Shown one piece after another: positions 37,601 through 46,108 of a stretch of 49,699 bases of DNA; positions within the stretch are counted from its first letter, which is position 1, and the number at the start of each line of letters is the position of its first letter. Where the stretch lies: the NCBI GenBank assembly GCA_946402335.1, contig CAMIWE010000011.1:1-49699 (forward strand). Direction: 5' to 3'. Origin of the DNA: an uncultured Lachnoclostridium sp. (GTDB lineage Bacteria > Bacillota > Clostridia > Lachnospirales > Lachnospiraceae). The notes beneath the pieces were generated by a model. The model was given only the letters and a program-made list of their open reading frames with translations. It did no database searches and was not told where the DNA came from. The translations under genes were made by a program, and so were the position numbers.

Positions 37601-38618
37601 CCGGATCAGCCCCTTTCGTAAATTCCGATGTAATTACTTCCGCAAACGGTTTCGGAAGCGGTGCGTAAAATATCTTTCCACTTACCTTTTCAACTTCCCC
37701 GCTAAGGCCCTCCGGGAAACGAAGCGCATACGCAAGAAGCATCTGCGCGTGCAAATGGTAACGGACACGGTACTTCTGATTCAATGAAGCAAAGGGACTG
37801 TCCGATGAAATGTATTTCGGATCCCCGAGAACCGGATGCCTCAGATACGACAGAACGCTTCGGATCTGATGGGATTTGCCGGTATGAAGGATTACCCGGA
37901 CAAGACTCAGCTCCTTACCGGAACATACGGGAATGATCTCCGTATGAACCGAAACCGATTCCTCGTTTTGCTTTTGTTCTGTTATGCTGACCTGATTGGC
38001 AGCAGAATCCTTTGTCAGAAAAAGCCTGCTGTCAATTGGTCTCTTCATTTCGCCGAGTACGACCGCGTAATAGTATTTGCCGATCTTACGCTCCTTTAAA
38101 AGCCGGTTCAGTTCCCTTCCCGCAGGAAGCGTAAGTCCGAATATAACAAGTCCCGCCGTATTGCGGTCCAGCCGGTTACAGATGCCGGGTTTATATTCCC
38201 TAAACGAAGCCGGATTGACAATTCCTTCATTTAACAGGTATTGCAAAACCATTTCGTTGAAGGATTCCGATTCGGGCGTATCCTTTTGGGATAATATTCC
38301 TGCCGGCTTACAGGCAATCAAAACGGAATCATCCCGGTATACAATATCGCTTTCCTTGATTGGATGAGCGGAATAAGAAACCGGTTCCGTGCTTTCCGCT
38401 TTTCGAAAGGCCGCATACGTTTCGTCGGAGAAGAATATCTCAACCGTATCTCCTGCTTCAAGGGTCTCCCGTCCCTCGGCCTTCTTACCGTTTAACGTGA
38501 TATTCTTCTTACGAAGCATCTTATACAAAAAGCCGCTGTTTGCATTGGGAAGAAGCCGTTCCAGAAATTTATTAAAACGGGAACCCGCATCGCGATCGGT
38601 TATCGTGTGACTGATCAT
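37557..38618 (-). CDS. RluA-family pseudouridine synthase
   Basis: A 353-residue RluA/RluC/RluD-type enzyme. An S4 RNA-binding domain occupies about 1-65 (RFNKFLERLLPNANSGFLYKMLRKKNITLNGKK). The catalytic domain has CNRLDRNTAGLVIFG with the reactive aspartate, and HTGKSHQIRSVLSYLRHPVLGD. It modifies rRNA or tRNA uridines; the exact site cannot be told. An N in place of the usual first H of HRLDRxTSG is a small variation. TTAGGAG lies 5 nt before the ATG. Confidence 0.93.
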   Translation of the reverse strand: MISHTITDRDAGSRFNKFLERLLPNANSGFLYKMLRKKNITLNGKKAEGRETLEAGDTVEIFFSDETYAAFRKAESTEPVSYSAHPIKESDIVYRDDSVLIACKPAGILSQKDTPESESFNEMVLQYLLNEGIVNPASFREYKPGICNRLDRNTAGLVIFGLTLPAGRELNRLLKERKIGKYYYAVVLGEMKRPIDSRLFLTKDSAANQVSITEQKQNEESVSVHTEIIPVCSGKELSLVRVILHTGKSHQIRSVLSYLRHPVLGDPKYISSDSPFASLNQKYRVRYHLHAQMLLAYALRFPEGLSGEVEKVSGKIFYAPLPKPFAEVITSEFTKGADPDAVMEIPGTPGIVL

Positions 38619-38626
38619 AGCCGCTC

Positions 38627-39181
38627 CTAACTGACAAGAATCATACGGATGAATTCCGTTATTTCCTCAGGAACCGGTCCGTCTTCGTTACAATCCTGCA
38701 TTCTCTGAAGAAAGCTTTCCTCGTTTCGGAATATATGCATATGTACGCCGACACCGCGTTTCTTCATGGAATCCGTAAAATACGACAATATTTTCTCCTG
38801 CTTTGCGCCGTCTTTCGAGTAAGCGATCAGCTCATTGCCGCGGGCACACAGGGCGTCTAAATGCATCGTACTCTGCTCGGAGGTAAATACGAGGTCGTAA
38901 TACATCTTATCGTCATCCTTTCGGATGGCTTCGGCTTTCTCCCATAGCGTAATATCCGTTGAACGATGCGGAAGGAACAGAATCAGATTCACAAGCGCCT
39001 TGGCAGCAGGAAGCGTCAGCAAAACCGCAACAACGGTTCCGAGATTCCGCCCGGTGCCGAGTATCCATTTGCAGATAAAGAACAGGGAAAGCCCGGCAAG
39101 AACAAAGGAAATGACAATAATCGTCTGTACCTTTTTCTTATAATCGATATACCCCTGTTCACCCTTGTGAAACTTCCTCAT
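38627..39181 (-). CDS. Unrecognised two-helix membrane protein
   Basis: A 184-residue protein that I do not recognise by function. A short basic N-terminus (MRKFHKGEQGYIDYKKKVQ) is followed by two hydrophobic helices (IIVISFVLAGLSLFFICKWIL and VVAVLLTLPAAKALVNLILFL) with a short loop. Then comes a soluble domain of about 115 residues with YYDLVFTSEQSTMHLDALCARGNELIAYS, likely cytoplasmic. From memory, similar proteins occur in other Lachnospiraceae as hypothetical proteins. The ATG at 39181 has GAGGA 8 nt upstream and overlaps the HAD gene by 23 nt; the longer frame overlaps that gene further. Confidence 0.82.
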   Translation of the reverse strand: MRKFHKGEQGYIDYKKKVQTIIVISFVLAGLSLFFICKWILGTGRNLGTVVAVLLTLPAAKALVNLILFLPHRSTDITLWEKAEAIRKDDDKMYYDLVFTSEQSTMHLDALCARGNELIAYSKDGAKQEKILSYFTDSMKKRGVGVHMHIFRNEESFLQRMQDCNEDGPVPEEITEFIRMILVS

Positions 39182-39845
39182 AATCAATATCCTCAAAACT
39201 GAACAAATAATAATCCGAAATTGCTTCAGCTTCCGAAGGAGAAATCTTCGAGTGCTGATCATATACCGCGCAGACATTCATTTCAGCCGCCCTTGCTGCA
39301 AGAATGCCGGCCTCCACGTCCTCAAAAACAAGACATTCGGACGGCTTTAAGCCCATGCGGGCCGCCGCATAATTGTAAATATCGGGAGCAGGTTTGCCGT
39401 GCTCGACCTCACTGCCCGTGATCATAACCGTAAAGAACTCATGAATCTTTAAAGAGTTCAATACGGCATTCAAAAGCTCCGGCGAATTACTTGTGGCAAT
39501 TCCGCAGGGTATCTCATGTTCCTTCAAAAAAGAAAGAAATTTCCGGACGCCGGGCTTAAGCGGAACACGGTGGCGGTAAAAGTCAAATGCCATATCGTTC
39601 CAGTCCTGCATCATGGCTTCGATGCTGTCCGGAATCTGAAACCGTTCCTTTGTATAAACGGCAACCTCATGAAAACTGAGGCCTTCGATCTTCTTTTGAT
39701 AGTCGTCCGGAAGGTCATATCCGAACCGTTTTAAGTATTCCACATCAATGTCGTCCCACATGGACATGGAATCGATCAAAGTCCCGTCCAGGTCAAAAAT
39801 CACACCCTTAACGGAGTTTTTAATATAACTGACTGATGGCTTCAT
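39159..39845 (-). CDS. HAD-superfamily phosphatase (beta-phosphoglucomutase-like)
   Basis: A 228-residue HAD hydrolase with a helical cap after motif I. VIFDLDGTLIDSM is motif I with the nucleophile aspartate near residue 18. GIATSNSP is motif II, VEHGKPAPDIYNYAAARMGL has the motif III lysine, and CLVFEDVEAGILAARAA is motif IV. It probably dephosphorylates a small sugar phosphate or similar metabolite; substrate unknown. ATG with GAGGGAAG upstream; overlaps the RsuA-type gene by 26 nt. Confidence 0.93.
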   Translation of the reverse strand: MKPSVSYIKNSVKGVIFDLDGTLIDSMSMWDDIDVEYLKRFGYDLPDDYQKKIEGLSFHEVAVYTKERFQIPDSIEAMMQDWNDMAFDFYRHRVPLKPGVRKFLSFLKEHEIPCGIATSNSPELLNAVLNSLKIHEFFTVMITGSEVEHGKPAPDIYNYAAARMGLKPSECLVFEDVEAGILAARAAEMNVCAVYDQHSKISPSEAEAISDYYLFSFEDIDYEEVSQG

Positions 39846-40551
39846 CCAATTCTTCCCTCGAAAACTCTTTATATTGTCCTGCCATAAGCCCTTCCGGGAT
39901 GCGCAGGCCGCCGATGGCGATTCTCTTCAAAAAGACCACATCGTTTCCGACTTCATGGAACATGCGTTTTACCTGATGGAAATGCCCTTCCGTGATCGTT
40001 AAAAGGCATTCCGTAAAACCGTCCTCATAAGACAGGAATTCGAATTTAGCGGGCTTTGTAGTATAGTCGGAAAATGTAATCCCGCACGTAAGCATCCGGA
40101 TTCCTTCTTCGCTGACTTGCCCTTCCGTTTTCGTGAAATACGTCTTCGGCACTTTCTTCGCGGGGCTTGTCAGATTGTGGGCAAATGCCCCGTCGTTTGT
40201 AATGATCAAAAGCCCTTCCGTATCCTTATCAAGCCGTCCTACCGGAAAATAATCCTTCGGGTCGGCTTCCGGGATTAACGTAAGAACCGTCTCGCTGATC
40301 CGGTCTTTCGTTGCGCTGATCACTCCGGCAGGCTTATTTAACACAAAATAACGGTACTTCCGATACGTAAGGAGCACGCCGTTTACCATAACGGGATCCG
40401 ATTCGGGATCAACCTGCTGCTCCGCTAAGCGGCAGATCGTACCATTTACCGTAACAGCCTGCATTTTCAATACCTTCTTGGCATCGCTGCGGCTTTTCGC
40501 GGCATTCGTAAGCGCCAGGAAACGGTCCAGGCGCATGGTTGTTTTACTCAT
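39820..40551 (-). CDS. RsuA-family pseudouridine synthase
   Basis: A 243-residue RsuA/RluB/RluE/RluF-type enzyme. N-terminal S4 domain (MRLDRFLALTNAAKSRSDAKKVLKMQAVTVNG), then the catalytic domain with FPVGRLDKDTEGLLIITNDG holding the catalytic aspartate, and HFHQVKRMFHEVGNDVVFLKRIAIGGL. The 16S U516-type specificity is likely from overall similarity to RsuA, but not certain. It begins one base after the RsmF-type gene's stop. Confidence 0.93.
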   Translation of the reverse strand: MSKTTMRLDRFLALTNAAKSRSDAKKVLKMQAVTVNGTICRLAEQQVDPESDPVMVNGVLLTYRKYRYFVLNKPAGVISATKDRISETVLTLIPEADPKDYFPVGRLDKDTEGLLIITNDGAFAHNLTSPAKKVPKTYFTKTEGQVSEEGIRMLTCGITFSDYTTKPAKFEFLSYEDGFTECLLTITEGHFHQVKRMFHEVGNDVVFLKRIAIGGLRIPEGLMAGQYKEFSREELDEAISQLY

Positions 40552-40552
40552 A

Positions 40553-41953
40553 TCACATCATTCTCCAGCCCGGAAGGTATTTGTTCTTAAACTGTCCGTT
40601 CCGGACCTTTCCGAAACCAAGCGGATAGCCGTCCACACATATGAGAACATAACCGTCCTTCGTTCCTTCCGGACATTCAATCGATTCGCACTTCAGATAA
40701 CGGATCACATCCGGATCGGATGCCGGATACGAAATACAGTTATCAAAAGTCTTACCCGAAAGTGCCATGGCAAGCGCCTGGGACGGTTCAAAACGGCCTT
40801 TTTTCAGTTCTCCGAGGAACAATCCTGCCCGCAATACGCGAAGTCCTTTTAAATCCGGCATATCTTCGGGAATCAGGGACAGCCATTCCTCCGAAAGGCT
40901 CATGCGTTCCGTAGGAATTTCCATGGAAACTTGCGAAAAGAAATCCGTAACCTCCTGCGTGATCATTTTCGGCTTCACAAAATCACGGAACAACGGAACG
41001 GACGCCGCAGAGGACTCGCCTTTTTTATGAAACAGCGCAAGATAATGTCCTTCTCCTGCAATCTTATGCGGAAACAGGCGGACCGTTTTCTCAATGCCCG
41101 CAACCGGCACTTCCATCCATTCGGCTTTGCCGGTATCAAATCCAAAGGAGGCAAATTCCTCTTTTCGATCAGCCGGCACCGCATCCACCAATTCCATATC
41201 GGGATAACGGTCTAAGAGGAATTTGACGGTTTCTTCGTCTTCCTCGGGGGAAAATGTGCATGTGGAATATAAAAGCATGCCGCCAGGCCGAAGCATTTCA
41301 TAGGCTCTCGGCAGAATCTGCTTTTGCAGATCGTTATAATATCCCGTTCCGTACTGTTCCCAGTTTTTCATGATCGCGGGCTGTTTACGGAACATTCCTT
41401 CCCCGGAACAGGGCGCATCAACTAAAATCTTATCAAAATATTCCGGGAACCGCGCGGCAAGCTTGTCCGCCGGTTCACTGGTTACGATCGCATTCGTAAT
41501 CCCGAACAGTTCGATGTTTTTAAGAAGGGCTTTGGCTCTTGAATGGCTGATGTCATTACAAACCAGAAGCCCTTTCCCTTTAAGTTTCGCACCAAGCTCG
41601 GTACTCTTTCCGCCCGGTGCCGCACAAAGGTCTAAAACGCGGTCTCCCGGCTCTACAGGGAGCAATGCGGCCGGCGTCATGGCACTCGGTTCCTGCAGAT
41701 AGTACATTCCCGCATAATAATACGCATGTTTCGAAGGAACTTCGGAATCTTCGTAATAAAATCCGTTTTTCGTCCACGGAACCGGTTGAAGCACGAACGG
41801 GGCAAGTTCTTCGAATTTGGAAGGCGAAAGCTTTAAGGTGTTCACCCGGACGGCCGAACTCACCTTTTTTGTAAAACATGCCTCGTAAGCCTGAAACTCC
41901 TGATCACCGAGCTGCTTACGCATTCTTTTTTCAAATTGTTCGGGAAAATGCAT
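40553..41953 (-). CDS. rsmF: RsmF/NOP-family rRNA cytosine-5 methyltransferase
   Basis: A 466-residue SAM-dependent RNA m5C methyltransferase. VLDLCAAPGGKSTELGAKL is the SAM site. DAPCSGEGMFRK and LLYSTCTFSPEEDEE carry the two catalytic cysteines of the NOP/RsmB/RsmF group. The C-terminal 170 residues form the RsmF-type RNA-binding part (PUA-like end with YPLGFGKVRNGQFKNKYLPGWR). In Firmicutes this gene is usually labelled RsmF-like. Target cytosine unknown. GGAAGGA lies 9 nt before the ATG. Confidence 0.92.
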   Translation of the reverse strand: MHFPEQFEKRMRKQLGDQEFQAYEACFTKKVSSAVRVNTLKLSPSKFEELAPFVLQPVPWTKNGFYYEDSEVPSKHAYYYAGMYYLQEPSAMTPAALLPVEPGDRVLDLCAAPGGKSTELGAKLKGKGLLVCNDISHSRAKALLKNIELFGITNAIVTSEPADKLAARFPEYFDKILVDAPCSGEGMFRKQPAIMKNWEQYGTGYYNDLQKQILPRAYEMLRPGGMLLYSTCTFSPEEDEETVKFLLDRYPDMELVDAVPADRKEEFASFGFDTGKAEWMEVPVAGIEKTVRLFPHKIAGEGHYLALFHKKGESSAASVPLFRDFVKPKMITQEVTDFFSQVSMEIPTERMSLSEEWLSLIPEDMPDLKGLRVLRAGLFLGELKKGRFEPSQALAMALSGKTFDNCISYPASDPDVIRYLKCESIECPEGTKDGYVLICVDGYPLGFGKVRNGQFKNKYLPGWRMM

Positions 41954-42029
41954 TCGGTCTTGTCCTTCCGCCGTTATCGTCTTTATTCTTTCCTATAGCC
42001 GGTGCCGCAAACTCATTGGAACTACCACA

Positions 42030-42833
42030 TCAGTTGATGGTCTGGGCACGGTAGCCTTCCGCTATGATATCGAGTTCCGTTGCAAAATGACGGAGTTTTT
42101 CGATATTCTGCTCTTTGTAAATATCATAAAATTCTTCCTGAATACGGACTGCCTCACGATGGCTGACAAACCGGTACAGATTCTGAATCGTCAGCAGAAT
42201 ATCGTTTACGATACGCTCCTCTTCAAAACGGAGCTCTCTTGCCGAACGAATCTCGTCACGGATGGAGGAAAGCTCTTTATCGGTAGCAATCATGCCGTCT
42301 GCCGTATTACGAAGGCGGATTTTCAGTTCGTCCGGAATATTGCTCCGGTACTTATACTGCAGCGAATGTTCAATCGTCGACCAGCTGTTCATACCAAGCG
42401 TACGGACCTGAATCTCGCCGTGAATCTTCTTCGGTCCGCCGACGGACTGCACCGTATATAAAATGCGGAGGTGGAAGCTCCGATAGCCGCTCTCCTTCGG
42501 AAAAGCAATATAGTCGTTCTCCGATACGACTTCCATATCCGTTCTCTGCTTGATCATGTCAACAACCTGGTAGCAGTCTTCCACAAACTGGCAGATCAGA
42601 CGGATACCGCAGATATCCCACATATCGTTCTCGATTTCCTCGAGCGGAATCTTCTTCCGGTTTGCTTTTTCGATAATGCTTGCAATGGATTTGACGCGCC
42701 CTTGTACCAGCTCTATCGGACAATAATCGTCCGCTTTCCGGTAGGCCGACATCAGATGATTGAACTTAATCATCAATTCGTCAACGGCAAGCGCGTACGG
42801 ATCTAAGAATTCTCTCCATAACTGTATTTCCAT
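42030..42833 (-). CDS. Small alarmone synthetase (RelP/RelQ type)
   Basis: A 267-residue single-domain (p)ppGpp synthetase without hydrolase or regulatory TGS/ACT domains. RVKSIASIIEKANRK, DMWDICGIRLICQFVEDCY, ESGYRSFHLRI and HGEIQVRTLGMNSWSTIEHSLQYKY are the synthetase core, including the Tyr-Arg-Ser-His loop and the catalytic glutamate. C-terminal helices probably form oligomers. It would raise alarmone levels independently of the ribosome, likely by gene expression. AAGGGGGT precedes the ATG. It follows the UPF0210 gene by 23 nt. Confidence 0.92.
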   Translation of the reverse strand: MEIQLWREFLDPYALAVDELMIKFNHLMSAYRKADDYCPIELVQGRVKSIASIIEKANRKKIPLEEIENDMWDICGIRLICQFVEDCYQVVDMIKQRTDMEVVSENDYIAFPKESGYRSFHLRILYTVQSVGGPKKIHGEIQVRTLGMNSWSTIEHSLQYKYRSNIPDELKIRLRNTADGMIATDKELSSIRDEIRSARELRFEEERIVNDILLTIQNLYRFVSHREAVRIQEEFYDIYKEQNIEKLRHFATELDIIAEGYRAQTIN

Positions 42834-42856
42834 ATTGTAACCCCCTTATACCTTAC

Positions 42857-44221
42857 TCAGTTCTTAAAACTATGAACCGGTGCGGGAATACGGCCTTTCC
42901 GGTTGATAAAATCGGCACAGCCGAAGCCGTTCACCGGCATGATCGGCGCATATCCGAGAAGCCCGCCGAATTCGGCACGGTCGCCGACGGTCTTTCCGAT
43001 AACCGGAATCAAACGTACCGCCGTCGTCTTCTGGTTGATCATACCGATTGCCATCTCATCGGCGATAATTCCGCTGAGCGTCTCTGCGGAGGTATCTCCG
43101 GGAATCGCAATCATATCAAGACCTACGGAGCATACGCAGGTCATTGCCTCCAACTTTTCAAGCGTAAGGCATCCGGCAAGTACCGCATCGATCATGCCCT
43201 GGTCCTCACTGACCGGGATAAATGCGCCGCTTAAGCCTCCTACATAGGAAGATGCCATGATGCCGCCCTTCTTGACCTGGTCATTTAATAAGGCAAGCGC
43301 CGCGGTCGTTCCGGGTGCACCGGGATGCTCCAGGCCGATTTCCTGAAGGATTTCGGCTACACTGTCGCCGATCGCAGGTGTAGGCGCAAGGGAAAGGTCT
43401 ACGATACCGAACGGAACGTTTAACATCTCGGATGCTCTCTTCGCGACCAGCTGACCGACTCTCGTAATCTTAAAGGCGGTCTTTTTGATTGTCTCGCAAA
43501 GAAATTCGAAATCTTTTCCGCGAGCCTGTTCCAAAGCCTTTTTCACAACACCCGGGCCGCTGACGCCGACGTTGATAACCGCATCGGCCTCGGTTACGCC
43601 GTGAAATGCGCCCGCCATAAACGGGTTGTCGTCCGGCGCGTTACAAAATACCACGAGCTTGGCACAGCCGATGGAATCAAGGGATGCGGTTTTCTCGGCC
43701 GTCTGCCGAATGACCTGTCCCATGAGTCTGACCGCGTCCATATTGATACCGGTACGGGTAGAACCGACATTAACCGAACTGCATACCACATCGGTTTCGG
43801 CAAGTGCCTTCGGAATGGAGCGCAAAAGCAGTTCCTCTGATCTGGTCATGCCTTTTGAAACCAGTGCGCTGTAACCGCCGATAAAGTTAATGCCGACGGC
43901 TTTGCCGGCTTTATCAAGCGTTTTTGCGATGGAAACGAAATCATCCTCGCATTTGCATGCGGAAGCGCCGATCAGGCCGATCGGTGTCACGCTGATACGC
44001 TTATTGACAACCGGAATTCCGTATTCCTTGGCAATTTCCTCGCCGGTTGCGACCAGATTGCCGGCAAGTCTTGTAATCTTCTCATAGATTTTCTCATTTA
44101 AACGGTTTAAATCGGAATCAATGCAGTCTAAAAGAGAAATCCCGAGTGTGATCGTTCTCACATCGAGGTTCATCTTCTCGATCATGCTGTTGGTTTCCTG
44201 TATTTCAAGTCTGCTGATCAT
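42857..44221 (-). CDS. UPF0210 (PFL family) protein
   Basis: A 454-residue protein of the UPF0210/DUF711 family, distantly related to glycyl-radical (pyruvate formate-lyase-like) folds but with no known activity. Recognisable segments: [23 protein letters not shown] start ([16 protein letters not shown]), [68 protein letters not shown] and [16 protein letters not shown]. The partner ACT protein is encoded directly before it, a pair conserved across many bacteria and archaea. The substrate is unknown. GAGAGGA precedes the ATG. Confidence 0.93.
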   Translation of the reverse strand: MISRLEIQETNSMIEKMNLDVRTITLGISLLDCIDSDLNRLNEKIYEKITRLAGNLVATGEEIAKEYGIPVVNKRISVTPIGLIGASACKCEDDFVSIAKTLDKAGKAVGINFIGGYSALVSKGMTRSEELLLRSIPKALAETDVVCSSVNVGSTRTGINMDAVRLMGQVIRQTAEKTASLDSIGCAKLVVFCNAPDDNPFMAGAFHGVTEADAVINVGVSGPGVVKKALEQARGKDFEFLCETIKKTAFKITRVGQLVAKRASEMLNVPFGIVDLSLAPTPAIGDSVAEILQEIGLEHPGAPGTTAALALLNDQVKKGGIMASSYVGGLSGAFIPVSEDQGMIDAVLAGCLTLEKLEAMTCVCSVGLDMIAIPGDTSAETLSGIIADEMAIGMINQKTTAVRLIPVIGKTVGDRAEFGGLLGYAPIMPVNGFGCADFINRKGRIPAPVHSFKN

Positions 44222-44302
44222 ATATTCGTCCTCTCAAACCGGTACGCCTTCTATTTTCGCATACCGTTCCTATAGCCGGGAACCGGTCCCGGACCGTATC
44301 CA
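44222..44302 (-). promoter_or_regulatory. Hairpin-dense spacer between the ACT and UPF0210 genes
   Basis: Three stems in 90 nt on the minus strand: CCGTATC/GATACGG across the ACT stop codon, CCGGGA-CCGGT-TCCCGG, and CGGTATGC paired with GCGTACCG (one G-U) before the UPF0210 ribosome binding site. None has a U-tract. They could set relative expression or mRNA stability of the two genes. Confidence 0.5.
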
Positions 44303-44575
44303 TCAGATACGGTGCATCATGTCGAAAATATCCTCTAACTGTATACGGATTACGCATCCGATGCCTTTTCCGACTTCCGACAGTTCATCGGAAAGCGTGC
44401 TGAATTCGATGCCTGCTGCGGAAACATCCACGATCATCATCATGTTGAAGTATCCGCCGACAATCGTCTGGGAGATGTCAAGGACGTTCACATTTGCCTC
44501 GGAAAGATACGTACAAACCTTTGCAATGATTCCTACGGTATCCTTTCCGACTACGGTTATAATTGCTCTTTTCAT
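44303..44575 (-). CDS. ACT-domain protein (UPF0237)
   Basis: A 90-residue single ACT-like domain: KRAIITVVGKDTVGIIAKVCTYLSEANVNVLDISQTIVGGYFNMMMIVD is the ligand-binding face typical of GcvR/UPF0237 proteins. It probably binds a small metabolite such as an amino acid and controls the adjacent UPF0210 protein. No enzymatic residues are seen. AGAAGG precedes the ATG. Confidence 0.93.
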   Translation of the reverse strand: MKRAIITVVGKDTVGIIAKVCTYLSEANVNVLDISQTIVGGYFNMMMIVDVSAAGIEFSTLSDELSEVGKGIGCVIRIQLEDIFDMMHRI

Positions 44576-44646
44576 TGGAACCTTCTTTCCGGCCGAAGCC
44601 GTTACTGTATTTCGGGCAAGCCCGATATGACGGGAAACCCGTTGTT

Positions 44647-45441
44647 TTATAAAATCAGTGCCTCCATCGGCACATCCCGCGGCGCTACGAGAAGCCTGGG
44701 CTTCGGATTGTCAAAATTCCATGCGCCGTCAAGTTCGTTCTTCATCGTAATAAGCGCCAGGTCAGGCATATTGTTCTCCTTACTCAAATGCGCCAATACG
44801 ATTGCCTTCATTCCCTCATGCAAAACATGGGAAACAAGTCTTGCGGAATCCTCATTCGAAAGATGCCCGCGATCACTCATGATCCGCTGCTTCAAGGTGT
44901 ACGGATAGGAACCCGCCAGAAGCATATAGCGGTCATAATTGGATTCAAGATACAACACCTCCGAATCCGAAAGGTGCTTTACAACATCCGGGGTAATGTA
45001 TCCGAGGTCGGTTGCCATGCCGATCTTATGCACGCCGTCCGTGAAGGCAAATGCCACCGGCTCCGCTGCATCATGCGAAATGCCGCAGCATTGAACCGTT
45101 ACATCCCCGAACCGCAGCTCATCTCCGGGATTTATACAATGAAACAAATCTGCAGGAATGTCCGAAAGCGTGCTCATCCTTCGGATTGCCTGTATCGTTC
45201 CGCGTGAGGCATAAACCGGAATCCGGTATTTTTTCATAAATACCGCGAGCCCTGCTGTATGATCGGAATGTTCATGGGTAATAAGAATTGCATCAAGCGA
45301 TTCGGGCTGGATCCATTCCGTCTGCAGATAAGCGCATATCCGCTTCGCGCTGATTCCCGCATCAACCAAAAGATTGCAGGATTGCGTTCCGAGATAGATC
45401 GCATTTCCGCTGCTTCCGCTCGATAAACTGAAAAACTTCAA
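44647..45441 (-). CDS. MBL-fold metallo-hydrolase (WalJ/YycJ type)
   Basis: A 264-residue metallo-beta-lactamase-fold hydrolase. ITHEHSDHTAGL is the metal-binding HxHxDH motif near residue 55. Opening SLSSGSSGNAIYLG and later GISHDAAEPVAFAF and LAHLSKENN match the YycJ/VicX group, whose members are linked to nuclease activity and to the WalKR region in Bacilli. No walK/walR is near here. The start codon is TTG at 45439-45441 with a weak AAGGCGG upstream; no ATG fits the family's N-terminus. Confidence 0.9.
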   Translation of the reverse strand: MKFFSLSSGSSGNAIYLGTQSCNLLVDAGISAKRICAYLQTEWIQPESLDAILITHEHSDHTAGLAVFMKKYRIPVYASRGTIQAIRRMSTLSDIPADLFHCINPGDELRFGDVTVQCCGISHDAAEPVAFAFTDGVHKIGMATDLGYITPDVVKHLSDSEVLYLESNYDRYMLLAGSYPYTLKQRIMSDRGHLSNEDSARLVSHVLHEGMKAIVLAHLSKENNMPDLALITMKNELDGAWNFDNPKPRLLVAPRDVPMEALIL

Positions 45442-45461
45442 AACTGTCTACCGCCTTCCGC

Positions 45462-46067
45462 TTACAGACCGAGATTGTTCTCAATCTGATAGCAAAGTTC
45501 CAGGTCTCCGACCATATTGCCGTTCACGATTTCCTTATCGCAAAGTTTTTTAAGCTCCTCTTCGGGCATCTGTCCCGAGAACAGGGAGGCAATCTTTTCA
45601 TCGGAATATTCCCGCGTCTTTTTAAGCCGGTATCTTCGAACCGTTTCCGGTGCCGTCACGGCCCAAAGTTCATCGCAAAACGACCGGTAGCCTGCCGAAC
45701 AGGCAAGGGCGGATTCGACAAATACAAACGGAATATGTTCCTTTGCGTAATTGTTAATCCTGTCACGGATTTCTTCAATAACCGCCGGATGCGTTAAGGC
45801 ATTCAACTGTTCCAACTTATCCGGATCGTGAAATACCAGATCGGCAAGCTTGCCACGGTTTAATGTCCCGTCTTCGTTTGCGTACTGTTCGCCGAAGGTT
45901 TCGAGTACTTTTTTAAGAACAATCCCGCCGGGCTCCATCTGTTCTTTTGATATGGCGTCGGAATCAATCACGGGATATCCGAGATGCTTTTCAATCAGTT
46001 TACAGACATGGCTTTTCCCGGAACCGACACCACCCGTGATTCCGATGACTTTCGTGTGATCAAACAT
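45462..46067 (-). CDS. coaE: Dephospho-CoA kinase
   Basis: A 201-residue CoaE, the last step of coenzyme A synthesis. GITGGVGSGKSHV is the P-loop at about residues 9-21, VIDSDAISKEQMEPGG the lid/substrate motif, and LTHPAVIEEI and FVESALACSAG follow, as usual. AAAGGAT lies 6 nt before the ATG. It follows polA after 41 nt, a common pairing in Firmicutes. Confidence 0.97.
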   Translation of the reverse strand: MFDHTKVIGITGGVGSGKSHVCKLIEKHLGYPVIDSDAISKEQMEPGGIVLKKVLETFGEQYANEDGTLNRGKLADLVFHDPDKLEQLNALTHPAVIEEIRDRINNYAKEHIPFVFVESALACSAGYRSFCDELWAVTAPETVRRYRLKKTREYSDEKIASLFSGQMPEEELKKLCDKEIVNGNMVGDLELCYQIENNLGL

Positions 46068-46108
46068 GTTATTATCCTTTATTGTCCACGTAATTCAAAG
46101 AAAAAAGG

